Part shown: positions 52,241 to 60,199 of the stretch, one piece after another
Numbering within the stretch: the first letter of the stretch is position 1
Layout: the number at the start of each line of letters is the position of its first letter
Assembly: GCF_001425665.1 (NCBI RefSeq)
Contig: NZ_LMCX01000001.1
Span: 652,623-716,622 of the forward strand
Length of the DNA: 64,000 bases
DNA from: Yonghaparkia sp. Root332
GTDB taxonomy: Bacteria; Actinomycetota; Actinomycetes; Actinomycetales; Microbacteriaceae
Direction: 5' to 3'
Made by a program: the position numbers and the translations under genes
Notes under the pieces: generated by a model
Databases searched by the model: none
What the model was told of the DNA's origin: nothing
What the model saw: the letters and a program-made list of their open reading frames with translations, nothing else

Positions 52241-53619
52241 CGTTCGATGCGGCGGCCCCCGGCACGAGCGCGGCCGTGTGGGCGGCGGATGCCCGGACCC
52301 ACGATCGTCCGCCCCTCGACCTCGACGGCGCGACCGCCCTCGTCGTCATCGCCGCGCACCCCGACGACGAGACGCTCGGCGCCGGCGGGCTCATCGCTAC
52401 GTGCGCGGAGCGCGGCCTGCCCGTGACGGTCGTCGTCGTGACCGACGGCGCCGGGTCGCACCCCGACGACGCGCGCATCGGGCGTCGACGCGCGGGCGAG
52501 CTGCTCGTAGCGCTCGACCTGCTCGGGGTGACGACGGCGCCCGTGCTGCTGGGGTTCCCGGACGGGGGGACGCGCGAGCACCGCGAGGGGATCGCGGCGG
52601 CGCTCGCCGCGGTGCTCGAAGCGGTCGTCAGAGAGGAGCCCGACGGCACGACGGCCGGCGCGCCCGGCCGCATCCTCGTCGCCGCGCCCTGGACGGGCGA
52701 CGGCCACCGCGACCACCGCGTCGTCGGCGAGATCGTGCGCGAGCTCGTCGCGCGCGACGCCGCCTGGCTGACGCTGCTCGCCTACCCGATCTGGATGCGC
52801 CACTGGGCCGACCCCGACCACGCCGCGGTGCCGTGGGAGTCGATGCGCGCGCTGGCGATCGACGCGCGCCGCAAGTCGGCCGCGATCGACGCGCACTCCT
52901 CGCAGCACGCGGGGGAGGAGCCGATGCTGCACGCGCGGTTCCTCGAGAACTTCCGAGGGGGCATCGAGCTGTTCGTGGTGGAGGAGGCCGCGCCCGCCGC
53001 CGCCCCGCCCGCGGCCCCGCTCGGCGCCGACTACTTCGACGCCCTCTACGCCCGCCGCGACGACCCGTGGCGGCTCGCCTCGCGCTGGTACGAGCGGCGC
53101 AAGCGCGACGCGACGATGGCTGTTCTGCCCGCCGAGCGGTACTCCTCGGCGCTCGAGATCGGCTGCTCGATCGGGCTGCTGACCGAGCGCCTCGCCGAGC
53201 GGTGCGACGCGCTGCTCGCCGTCGACATCGCCGAGGAGGCCGTCGCCCTCGCCCGACGGCGGCTCGCCCACCACGCGTCGTCCGCCGCCGTCCGCATCGA
53301 GCATCGCGACGCCCTCCGCGCCCTCCCCGACGGCGTGTTCGACCTCATCGTGCTCTCCGAGGTCGGCTACTACGCCGACCTCGACGCCCTCGACCGGCTC
53401 GTGGTCGCGATCGAGGCCGCGCTGCACCCGGCTGGAGCGCTCGTCGCCTGCCACTGGCGGCATCCCGTCGCCGACTACCCGCTGCGGGGCGACGACGTGC
53501 ACGCGCGCCTCGCACGGTCGTCGCTCGAGCGAACGGTCAGTCACGTCGAACGCGACTTCGTGCTCGAGGTGTACGCGCGCGACGGCCGCTCGGTCGCCGA
53601 GCGCGAGGGGCTCGCATGA
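52234..53619 (+). CDS. PIG-L deacetylase fused to a class I SAM methyltransferase
   Basis: A 461-residue two-domain protein. Residues 30-250 are a PIG-L/LmbE-type Zn deacetylase with AHPDDE at 41-46 and the third Zn ligand in DGHRDH (156-161); such enzymes remove N-acetyl groups from GlcNAc-containing metabolites. A Pro/Ala linker (about 252-264) leads to a NodS-like methyltransferase: ALEIGCSIG (306-314, SAM motif I), VDIAEEAV (330-337) and DLIVLSEVGYY (motif IV). The fusion implies that deacetylation and methylation act on the same molecule. It overlaps both neighbours and is co-translated with the ACAD homologue and the glycosyltransferase. Confidence 0.87.
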   Translation: MVTFDAAAPGTSAAVWAADARTHDRPPLDLDGATALVVIAAHPDDETLGAGGLIATCAERGLPVTVVVVTDGAGSHPDDARIGRRRAGELLVALDLLGVTTAPVLLGFPDGGTREHREGIAAALAAVLEAVVREEPDGTTAGAPGRILVAAPWTGDGHRDHRVVGEIVRELVARDAAWLTLLAYPIWMRHWADPDHAAVPWESMRALAIDARRKSAAIDAHSSQHAGEEPMLHARFLENFRGGIELFVVEEAAPAAAPPAAPLGADYFDALYARRDDPWRLASRWYERRKRDATMAVLPAERYSSALEIGCSIGLLTERLAERCDALLAVDIAEEAVALARRRLAHHASSAAVRIEHRDALRALPDGVFDLIVLSEVGYYADLDALDRLVVAIEAALHPAGALVACHWRHPVADYPLRGDDVHARLARSSLERTVSHVERDFVLEVYARDGRSVAEREGLA

Positions 53620-54281
53620 GCATCGGCGTCGTCATCCCGGCCCGCGACGAGGAGGATCTCATCGGCGACTGCCTCGCCTCGATCGCGCGGGCTTCCGCGC
53701 TCGTGACGGTTCCCGTCGTGGTCGTCGTCGTGGCAGACGGATGCTCGGACTCGACCACCGACGTCGCGCGCGGGTTCGCCGGGGTCGAGGTCGTCGAGCT
53801 CGCGCCCGTCGGCGTCGGCCTCGCGCGAGCGCGGGGTGTCTCGGCCGTGCTCGACCGTGGCGCCCAGTGGATCTCCTGCACCGACGCCGACTCGACCGTG
53901 CCCGAGAACTGGCTCGCCGAGCAGTGGCGGCTGCACCGCGAGGGTCGCGCGCTCATGATCGGCACCGTGCGACCGCGCTTCGCGGAGCTCTCGCCCGCGC
54001 ACGTCGCCCACTGGACGGCGACGCACCGCCGGGGCTTCCCGAACGGGCACGTGCACGGTGCGAACCTCGGGGTCTCGGCGGCCGCGTACCGCGCGGCGGG
54101 CGGCTTCGCCGGGCTCGACGAGCACGAGGACGTCGACCTCGTCGCCCGGCTGCGCGCTCTCGGCGTCGACGAGGTCGCGAGCGACGCGTGCGAGGTCGAG
54201 ACCTCCGCGCGGTTCGACGGCCGCACCGCCGGCGGCTACGCGGGGCACCTGCGGCGCGTCGAGGCCGAGCTCGCCGGCTGA
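53616..54281 (+). CDS. Family 2 glycosyltransferase
   Basis: A 221-residue GT-A-fold enzyme: VVIPARDEEDLIGDCLASI for nucleotide-sugar binding, CTDADSTVPENWL with the metal-binding acidic pair, GANLGVSAAAYRAAGGF and the catalytic acidic HEDVDLVARL. There is no membrane helix, so it glycosylates a cytoplasmic acceptor. The ATG overlaps the stop of the deacetylase-methyltransferase gene (ATGA). Last gene of the three-gene cluster. Confidence 0.88.
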   Translation: MSIGVVIPARDEEDLIGDCLASIARASALVTVPVVVVVVADGCSDSTTDVARGFAGVEVVELAPVGVGLARARGVSAVLDRGAQWISCTDADSTVPENWLAEQWRLHREGRALMIGTVRPRFAELSPAHVAHWTATHRRGFPNGHVHGANLGVSAAAYRAAGGFAGLDEHEDVDLVARLRALGVDEVASDACEVETSARFDGRTAGGYAGHLRRVEAELAG

Positions 54282-54387
54282 CCGGGGGTATCCGGGCCGT
54301 GCGGCACGCGGCGCCGCGCGTGCTCCGCGCGCACGAGCGCCGGGCGCGGGGGCGACGGGAGACCCGTCAGAGCCCTACGGTGGAGGC

Positions 54388-54441
54388 ATGACCCCGACGA
54401 CGCGACGATGCGGCCGCGCGAGCACCGTGAGCGCGCGATGA
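54388..54441 (+). CDS. Possible 17-codon leader peptide before the aldo/keto reductase gene
   Basis: A tiny frame [17 protein letters not shown]. Its ATG has TACGGT six bases upstream, the same leaderless promoter geometry as many genes here. Its TGA overlaps the downstream ATG (ATGA at 54438). The downstream gene has no ribosome site, so translation may be handed over from this peptide. This is inference; it could equally be an untranslated leader. Confidence 0.35.
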   Translation: MTPTTRRCGRASTVSAR

Positions 54442-55283
54442 CGCGATTCTCGCTCCCGCCCGGCGGCGTCGTGCTCGGCGTCGCCTCCCTGGTGCTCAAG
54501 GAGGGCGCGACGATCGACGGGGCGCTCGAGGTCGTCCGCGCGGCCGTGGACGCGGGCGTGCGGGCGATCGACACCGCACGCGCCTATGCCACGGTCGACG
54601 ACGATGCCGCGGGAGAGCGCATCGCGCAGGCGGCGCGCGCGCAGGCCCCGGGCATCCCCATCATCACGAAGGCCGGCCACTTCCGCGTCGCGCGGGCGGC
54701 GTGGGATGTCGACGGGTCGCCCGAGCGCGTCCGGGCCGACGCGCTGCGCAGCCGCGAGGTGCTCGGCGCCCCGCCGTCCCTGCTGCTGCTGCACCGCGCC
54801 GACCGCGTCGACGACATCGACGCGTCGGTGCGCGAGCTGGCCGCCCTGCGCGAGGAGGGGGTGGTCGAGGCGATCGGCCTCTCGAACGCCTCGGTCGAGC
54901 TGCTCGACCGCGCCCGGGCGATCGCCGAGATCGACGCGGTGGAGAACCGCTTCGGCTTCGGCGTCGACCCGGCGACCGAGTACCGCTACTGCGTCGAGGC
55001 GGGCATCCCCTTCCTCGCCTACGCGCCGTTCGGCGGGCCCAAGGCCGAGCCGCTCGCGACCCGCGTGCCCCGCGTCGCCGCCGCCGCGACGGCGCACGGC
55101 ACCTCGGTGCATCGTGCGGCGCTCGCCGCGATGCTCGACGCCATGCCCGGAGCGTGGCCCGTCATCGGCTCGACCCGCGTGGAGTCGGTGCTCGACTCGA
55201 TCGCCGCGTCGGCGCTCGCGGTCGACGACGACCTGCGCCGCGCGTTCGCGGAGGACCTGCGCTCGCGCGGGGTCGGGCTCTAG
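54438..55283 (+). CDS. Aldo/keto reductase family protein
   Basis: A 281-residue TIM-barrel NADPH oxidoreductase. [19 protein letters not shown] carries the catalytic Asp and Tyr, ITKAGHFR the lysine, LLLLHRAD the histidine, and [10 protein letters not shown] and [11 protein letters not shown] bind cofactor. It is shorter than most family members and resembles the L-fucose/D-threo-aldose dehydrogenase branch. Start at 54438 chosen by the ATGA coupling; an in-frame ATG at 54408 has no better signal. Converges on lldD with a four-base overlap. Confidence 0.83.
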   Translation: MTRFSLPPGGVVLGVASLVLKEGATIDGALEVVRAAVDAGVRAIDTARAYATVDDDAAGERIAQAARAQAPGIPIITKAGHFRVARAAWDVDGSPERVRADALRSREVLGAPPSLLLLHRADRVDDIDASVRELAALREEGVVEAIGLSNASVELLDRARAIAEIDAVENRFGFGVDPATEYRYCVEAGIPFLAYAPFGGPKAEPLATRVPRVAAAATAHGTSVHRAALAAMLDAMPGAWPVIGSTRVESVLDSIAASALAVDDDLRRAFAEDLRSRGVGL

Positions 55284-56512
55284 CCGCGCGGGACGAGCCG
55301 CTGAAGCTGGGTCACGTGGCCCGGCTCGAGCTCGTCGAGGGAACTGACCCCGAGCAGCCGCATCGTGCGGGCCACCTGGTCGCCGAGGATCTGGATGGCG
55401 CGGTCGACGCCCTCGCGCCCGCCGGCCATGAGGCCGTACAGGTAGGCGCGGCCGATGAGGGTGAACCGCGCCCCGAGCGCGATCGACGCGACGATGTCGG
55501 CACCGGACATGATGCCCGTGTCGAGGTGCACCTCGGTGTCGCGGCCGACCTCGCGCACGACCTCGGGCAGCAGGTGGAACGGGATCGGCGCGCGGTCGAG
55601 CTGGCGGCCGCCGTGGTTCGAGAGGGTGATGCCGTCGACGCCGAGGTCGGCGAGGCGCTTGGCGTCGGCGACCGTCTGCACGCCCTTGACGACGAGCTTG
55701 CCGGGCCACTGCTCCTTGATCCACGCCAGGTCCTCGTAGGTGACGGTGGGGTCGAACATGAAGTCGAGCAGCTCGGCGACCGTGCCGTCCCAGCTCGACA
55801 GGCTCGCGAACGCGAGCGGCTCGGTGGTCAGGAAGTCCCACCACCACCACGGGCGGGGGATCGCGTTGGCGATCGTGCCGACCGTGAGCGCGGGCGGGAT
55901 CGAAAACCCGTTGCGCTTGTCGCGCAGGCGCGCTCCGGCGACGGGCACGTCGACCGTCACGAGCAGCGTGTCGAAGCCCGCGGCGGCGGCGCGCTCGACG
56001 AGCTGCATCGACTTCTCGCGGTCCTTCCACATGTAGAGCTGGAACCAGTTCCGACCGGTCGGCGCCGCATCCCGCACGCCCTCGATGCTCGTGGTGCCCA
56101 TCGTCGACAGCGCGAACGGGATGCCCGCGGCGGCCGCCGCTGTCGCCCCCGCGATCTCGCCCTCGGTGTGCATCATCCGGGTGAAGCCGGTCGGCGCGAT
56201 ACCGAACGGCAGCTCGACGCTCTCGCCGAGCACCTCCCACCCGGTATCGACGCGGCTGACATCGCGCAGGATCGCGGGGTGGAACTCGATGTCCTCGAAC
56301 GCCTGGCGGGCGCGTCCGAGCGAGATCTCGCCTTCGGCCGCGCCTTCGGTGTAGTCGAACGGCGCCTTGGGGGTGCGGCGCTGCGCGATGGCGCGCAAGT
56401 CGTGGATCGTGAGTGCGCTCTGCAGGCGGCGCTTCTTGCCGTCGAGCTCGGGGGTCTTGAACTTCATGAGCGGGGCGAGCTCGCTCGGCCGGGGGAATCG
56501 GCGCTGCACCAT
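55280..56512 (-). CDS. lldD: FMN-dependent alpha-hydroxy-acid oxidase / L-lactate dehydrogenase
   Basis: A 410-residue FMN enzyme oxidising L-lactate or a related 2-hydroxy acid. It shows the [17 protein letters not shown]-type substrate loop (here [17 protein letters not shown]), the catalytic His-Gly-Gly-Arg in [10 protein letters not shown], and [20 protein letters not shown] for FMN phosphate. The N-terminal ~60 residues include FDYTEGAAE. It starts two bases after the GntR stop, so both genes share a transcript, as in lldR-lldD operons. Quinone is the likely electron acceptor. Exact substrate is inferred, not proven. Confidence 0.87.
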   Translation of the reverse strand: MVQRRFPRPSELAPLMKFKTPELDGKKRRLQSALTIHDLRAIAQRRTPKAPFDYTEGAAEGEISLGRARQAFEDIEFHPAILRDVSRVDTGWEVLGESVELPFGIAPTGFTRMMHTEGEIAGATAAAAAGIPFALSTMGTTSIEGVRDAAPTGRNWFQLYMWKDREKSMQLVERAAAAGFDTLLVTVDVPVAGARLRDKRNGFSIPPALTVGTIANAIPRPWWWWDFLTTEPLAFASLSSWDGTVAELLDFMFDPTVTYEDLAWIKEQWPGKLVVKGVQTVADAKRLADLGVDGITLSNHGGRQLDRAPIPFHLLPEVVREVGRDTEVHLDTGIMSGADIVASIALGARFTLIGRAYLYGLMAGGREGVDRAIQILGDQVARTMRLLGVSSLDELEPGHVTQLQRLVPRG

Positions 56513-56514
56513 AG

Positions 56515-57243
56515 TCAGTCTCTCTCGTCGGTCGGTTCGTCGTTCGGAGCGCTGCGCGTCGCGTCGTAGCGGGCGAGCAGGCGGTCGCGGGCACCCTCAA
56601 TGTGGGCGCGGGTGAGCCTGCCCGCGGCCTCGGGGTCGCCGCCGGCGACGGCATCGAGGATGCGCTGGTGCTGCTCGACGACGTCGGCGAGCGCGAGGAG
56701 GCGGTGCGCTTGCACCTGGCCCGTGCACAACTCGATCTCGCCCATCAGCAGAGCATGCATGCGTGCGAGTCGGGGAGACGGCTGCGCCTCGACGAGCGCG
56801 CGATGGAAGGCGATGTCGGCTCGGGCCAGCGGGGCCGTGGCGTCGCGATCGGAGGCCGACCCGGCGGGCGCGTGCGCCGCCCTGGCGGCATCGGCGAGCA
56901 TCCGCTGCGCTGCGAGCGCCTCCGACGGCACGATGCCGCGAGTGGCGAGGGCGCGCAACGCCGCCTCCTCGACGATCGCGCGGTTCGCGTACAGGTCGAC
57001 GATGTCGTCGCGCGACAGTTGCGGCACTCGCGCGGTCTTGTGCGCCGTGCGCCGCAGCAGCCCTTCGGCGACGAGTCGCTCCAGCGCGACCTTCGCCGTC
57101 GGGCGGGCGACCCCGAAGCGGTCAGCGACGGCCTGTTCGGTGACGGCGGCTCCCGGGGCCTCACGCTGAGTGAGAATCCGCTCCCGAAGGGCCTCGTATA
57201 CGGCCTCGGGGACCGACGTGACGGCCAGGGCGTCGATGCTCAC
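56515..57243 (-). CDS. FadR-subfamily GntR regulator (LldR-like)
   Basis: A 242-residue protein: an N-terminal winged helix ([44 protein letters not shown]) and a C-terminal all-helical FCD ligand domain (about 85-225) with metal-ligand histidines in AFHRALVEA and EQHQRIL. It most likely senses a hydroxy-acid such as lactate and controls its own gene and lldD. The GTG has TAGCTT seven bases upstream (leaderless), with an operator-like palindrome directly behind it. Confidence 0.86.
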   Translation of the reverse strand: MSIDALAVTSVPEAVYEALRERILTQREAPGAAVTEQAVADRFGVARPTAKVALERLVAEGLLRRTAHKTARVPQLSRDDIVDLYANRAIVEEAALRALATRGIVPSEALAAQRMLADAARAAHAPAGSASDRDATAPLARADIAFHRALVEAQPSPRLARMHALLMGEIELCTGQVQAHRLLALADVVEQHQRILDAVAGGDPEAAGRLTRAHIEGARDRLLARYDATRSAPNDEPTDERD

Positions 57244-57261
57244 GGGGGAGAAGCTATCAGA

Positions 57262-57272
57262 TTGTCATACAA
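57262..57272. promoter_or_regulatory. Candidate GntR operator
   Basis: TTGTCATACAA, a TTGT-N3-ACAA palindrome like known FadR-type operators, lies 19 bp upstream of the regulator's start and just behind its -10 element. It fits autorepression of the GntR-lldD operon. Confidence 0.45.
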
Positions 57273-57333
57273 GTACACGCACCTTCGCGAGAGCGTGCTC
57301 GTCTCTGCGGGGACCAGGCACCAGGGATGCGGA

Positions 57334-58368
57334 CTATCCGACGGCCACGGGTGCCGACCCGCAACCGCACGACTCTCGTCGTGCCAACGAGGGCGCCTCC
57401 AGCGCTCCGTCGAATACCTCACCGGAGAGAGCGGCGAGGAGCCGATGTCCTGCGGTTCGGCCGAGGTCACGGGGGTGAATCGAGACGGAGGAGAGACTCG
57501 GTGTGGTGATCGACGCGAGCTCCACGTCGTCGATGCTGACGACCCGGAGCTCGCTCGGCGAGATCGAGAACTCGTTCAAGGCTCTGAGGACACCGATGGC
57601 GATGATGTCGTTGTGCACGATGAGGGCATCCGGCAGCGGCTCGGCCGAGCCGAGCAGCCGGTGAGCGAGTTCTCGCGCCGCGATGGCGCTCGATGGCGAT
57701 GGGGCGGACCAGGCCTCCATCACGCGCACATCCTCCGCCGCGCACAGCCGGCTGAATGACTCCATGCGCTGTATGCGCGGACCAGCATCACCGATTCCGC
57801 CGAAGTACCCCAGGGATTGAGCCCCGTGCTCCACGACGAGATGCTCGAACGCGATTCCGACGATTTCGGCATCGAGGACGTGGACGATGGGAAGATCCGA
57901 CTCGGGTACGGCTCGGTTGAGGAGGACGACGGGTATGCGCGCTGCCCGCAGGCGCTCGAGCTCGACGGCCGTGGTTCCCAACGCTGGCAGCAGCAGAACG
58001 CCCGCGACCTGCTCCTCGACCAGCTGGCGGAGCACATGCCGCTGCATCGTGAGGTCATCGAAGGTGTTCGACAGGAGGACGATCATGCTTCGGTCTTCGA
58101 GCCCCATCTGCATTCCGATCGCCGCTTCAGCGACGACGGGGTTCGTGATGTCGGGGACGACCAGCCCGATGACGTTCCGCTGCTGGGTTCGGAGACGAAC
58201 GGCATTGCGGTTAGGGATGTACCCGAGTCGTGCGGCCTCGGCCTGGACGCGGAGCCGCGTCTCCTCGGCGATCTTGCTCGCGTCGCGGAGCGCGAGGGAG
58301 ACCGTGGCGCGCGACAGGCCCAGCGCGTCCGCGACCGTCTGCATCGTCACGGGGCCTTCTTGATCCAC
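57334..58368 (-). CDS. LacI-family transcriptional regulator
   Basis: A 344-residue regulator: an N-terminal LacI helix-turn-helix (TMQTVADALGLSRATVSLALRD), a hinge helix (NAVRLRTQQRNVIGL) and a periplasmic-binding-protein-like effector domain. The GTG at 58368 is chosen because GGGGAG lies upstream and it gives the usual short lead before the HTH; a TTG at 58389 is the alternative. It is divergent from the transporter operon, and matching palindromes lie between them, so it should control that operon. The effector is probably a sugar or glycoside. Confidence 0.87.
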   Translation of the reverse strand: MDQEGPVTMQTVADALGLSRATVSLALRDASKIAEETRLRVQAEAARLGYIPNRNAVRLRTQQRNVIGLVVPDITNPVVAEAAIGMQMGLEDRSMIVLLSNTFDDLTMQRHVLRQLVEEQVAGVLLLPALGTTAVELERLRAARIPVVLLNRAVPESDLPIVHVLDAEIVGIAFEHLVVEHGAQSLGYFGGIGDAGPRIQRMESFSRLCAAEDVRVMEAWSAPSPSSAIAARELAHRLLGSAEPLPDALIVHNDIIAIGVLRALNEFSISPSELRVVSIDDVELASITTPSLSSVSIHPRDLGRTAGHRLLAALSGEVFDGALEAPSLARRESCGCGSAPVAVG

Positions 58369-58393
58369 TCCACGATTCTCCCCGTGCAACGTA

Positions 58394-58402
58394 ATTGAAA
58401 CG
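58394..58402. promoter_or_regulatory. LacI operator half-site near the lacI start
   Basis: ATTGAAACG repeats one half of the main operator at 58468-58487. Placed 26 bp before the regulator's start codon, it may allow autoregulation. Confidence 0.4.
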
Positions 58403-58467
58403 TTACATCTGAGAGGCGGCGTGTCGACGATCCGTCTTGCGCGACCGATAAGCGCGAGGTAAGTTGG

Positions 58468-58503
58468 CGTTTCAATCGATTGAAACGTATCAATCGATTT
58501 ACA
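58468..58503. promoter_or_regulatory. LacI operator pair in the transporter promoter
   Basis: CGTTTCAATCGATTGAAACG (58468-58487) is a perfect 20-bp palindrome. A second, weaker copy TATCAATCGATTTACA is centred 18 bp downstream. A plausible promoter has -35 TTGGCG (58464-58469) and -10 TATCAA (58488-58493) with the first operator filling the spacer, so bound LacI would block RNA polymerase. Confidence 0.7.
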
Positions 58504-58550
58504 CTGGCCCTGTTATCCGGTCAGGGTCCCTGCCAAGACAAGGAAGTCAC

Positions 58551-60128
58551 ATGCATCAGACCCATTCGCGCCGCAGCATGACGCGCCCACGTCACCTGCC
58601 TGCCGCCCTTGCAGCGACGGCAGCACTCTCGCTCCTCGCAGGATGCACTGCGGCGGCGCCCGCCAGCGGGCCGGACGAACCGTCCAGCGAGCCGACGCAA
58701 GGTGGGTCAATCAACATCGTGCAGAGCTCGGACATCCAGCTCAACGGCTGGTTCGGGCAGACTCAGCCGAATCTGGGCATCCAGCGCCTGCTCTTCAATT
58801 CGCTCATCCAGATGGACGTGGCGACTGGCGAGCCGCAGCCCTCCCTGGCGGAGTCGTGGGAGCTCACCGACGCCGACACCGTCATCAGCTTCGTGCTGAG
58901 GGATGACGTCTCCTTCCATGACGGAACGCCGATGACGAGCGCCGACGTGATCGCGAGCATCGAAACCCTGCGCACCGAGGGCATCCCGTCGCAGGTGAAG
59001 TCCGTCGCCAACCTCGTGACGGAGATGGACCCCGTCTCCGACACCGAGCTCACCATCACGCTCGAGTACGCGGTGACGAACCTCTTCGACCTCTTCGAGA
59101 TGATGCCGATCATCGATGACGCGACCGTGGACCAGCTGCTGCTCGGTGAGAACTTCAACGGCACCGGGCCCTTCCTGGTCGACGACTACACCCCCGGTCA
59201 GCGAGTGGACATGGTTCGCTTCGACGACTACTGGGGCGACGTGGCCTATCTCGACAGCGTGACCGTCACGGCCGTCCGCGACTCGCAGGCGATGCTCACG
59301 GCGCTGCGGTCTGGTCAGGCGCAGGTTGCCGTCGACCTCGCGCCGCTCGACGCGACGGCCATCCGCGATGATCCTGCTTTCGAGGTCTTCAACGCTCCGG
59401 CCGCCGACGCGGGGTACTACGTCGCGTCGAATGTGAACGTCCCGCTCCTGAGCTCCAAGGAGGTCCGCCAGGCGATCGCGACCGCGATCGACCGAGAGCG
59501 AATCCTCGACCAGGTGCTTGGCGGCAACGGCATCGTGAGCTCGATCCCGTGGACGCCATCCTCCGCGGCCTTCGACGAGTCCCTGCAGAACTTCTACAGC
59601 TACGACGTGGACGCGGCGACCGCGGCACTCGAGGAGGCCGGCGCTGCAGGTGAGCCCGTCAAGGTCTTCTACGACGCCAACAGCGGCATCATGACGGGCA
59701 TCGCCCAGGTGGTCATCTTCGATCTCGAACAGGCCGGACTGCAGCCGCAGGCGGAACCGCTCCAGACTGCGGACTTCCTGACGCGCCTGCGCAATGGCGA
59801 ACTGGACGGGCTCTTCATCAATGTCCACGGCTTCGGTCAGCTCTCGCCAGCGACACTCGTCACGGGCGCCTTCCCCTTCAACGCCAACGGCAACGCCTCG
59901 CAGTTCGACAACCAGACCTATAAGGATCTGGCGAACGCGGTGCGGGTCGAGACCGATGAAGCGGCCGCCGCGGAGAACATCGCGGCGCTGAATGAGTTCT
60001 TCCTCGACGAGCAGTTCGTCTCCGACCTGATCAGCAGCTACCACACGTACGCGATCTCATCGTCGATCAACGGGTTCGAAACGACGATTCTCGACTACCC
60101 GATCCTGGATCGCGTGTATCTCGACTAG
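58551..60128 (+). CDS. Family 5 ABC transporter substrate-binding lipoprotein
   Basis: A 525-residue SBP_bac_5 protein: a signal peptide with lipobox LLAGC (lipid Cys32), a Ser/Pro-rich linker, then SLAESWELTDADTVISFVLRDDVSFHDGTPMTSADV, the family signature, and VRQAIATAIDRERILDQVLGG. Family 5 proteins bind oligopeptides, nickel or oligosaccharides; the LacI regulator favours a carbohydrate or glycoside. ATG with AAGGAAGTCAC upstream. First gene of a transporter operon. Confidence 0.9.
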   Translation: MHQTHSRRSMTRPRHLPAALAATAALSLLAGCTAAAPASGPDEPSSEPTQGGSINIVQSSDIQLNGWFGQTQPNLGIQRLLFNSLIQMDVATGEPQPSLAESWELTDADTVISFVLRDDVSFHDGTPMTSADVIASIETLRTEGIPSQVKSVANLVTEMDPVSDTELTITLEYAVTNLFDLFEMMPIIDDATVDQLLLGENFNGTGPFLVDDYTPGQRVDMVRFDDYWGDVAYLDSVTVTAVRDSQAMLTALRSGQAQVAVDLAPLDATAIRDDPAFEVFNAPAADAGYYVASNVNVPLLSSKEVRQAIATAIDRERILDQVLGGNGIVSSIPWTPSSAAFDESLQNFYSYDVDAATAALEEAGAAGEPVKVFYDANSGIMTGIAQVVIFDLEQAGLQPQAEPLQTADFLTRLRNGELDGLFINVHGFGQLSPATLVTGAFPFNANGNASQFDNQTYKDLANAVRVETDEAAAAENIAALNEFFLDEQFVSDLISSYHTYAISSSINGFETTILDYPILDRVYLD

Positions 60129-60146
60129 GACCGGTTGGCAGGAGAA

Positions 60147-60180
60147 CGGTGGGGTCGGCTCGATCGAGCCGACCCCACCG
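60147..60180 (+). terminator. 34-bp perfect palindrome between binding-protein and permease genes
   Basis: CGGTGGGGTCGGCTCGA is followed directly by its exact inverse (TCGAGCCGACCCCACCG), giving a 17-bp arm hairpin. It lies 18 bp after the binding-protein stop and 19 bp before the permease start, and no T run follows. Such intercistronic stems commonly protect the upstream message and dampen read-through, giving more binding protein than permease. Confidence 0.65.
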
Positions 60181-60199
60181 GATCGAAAGGAATGAATCA

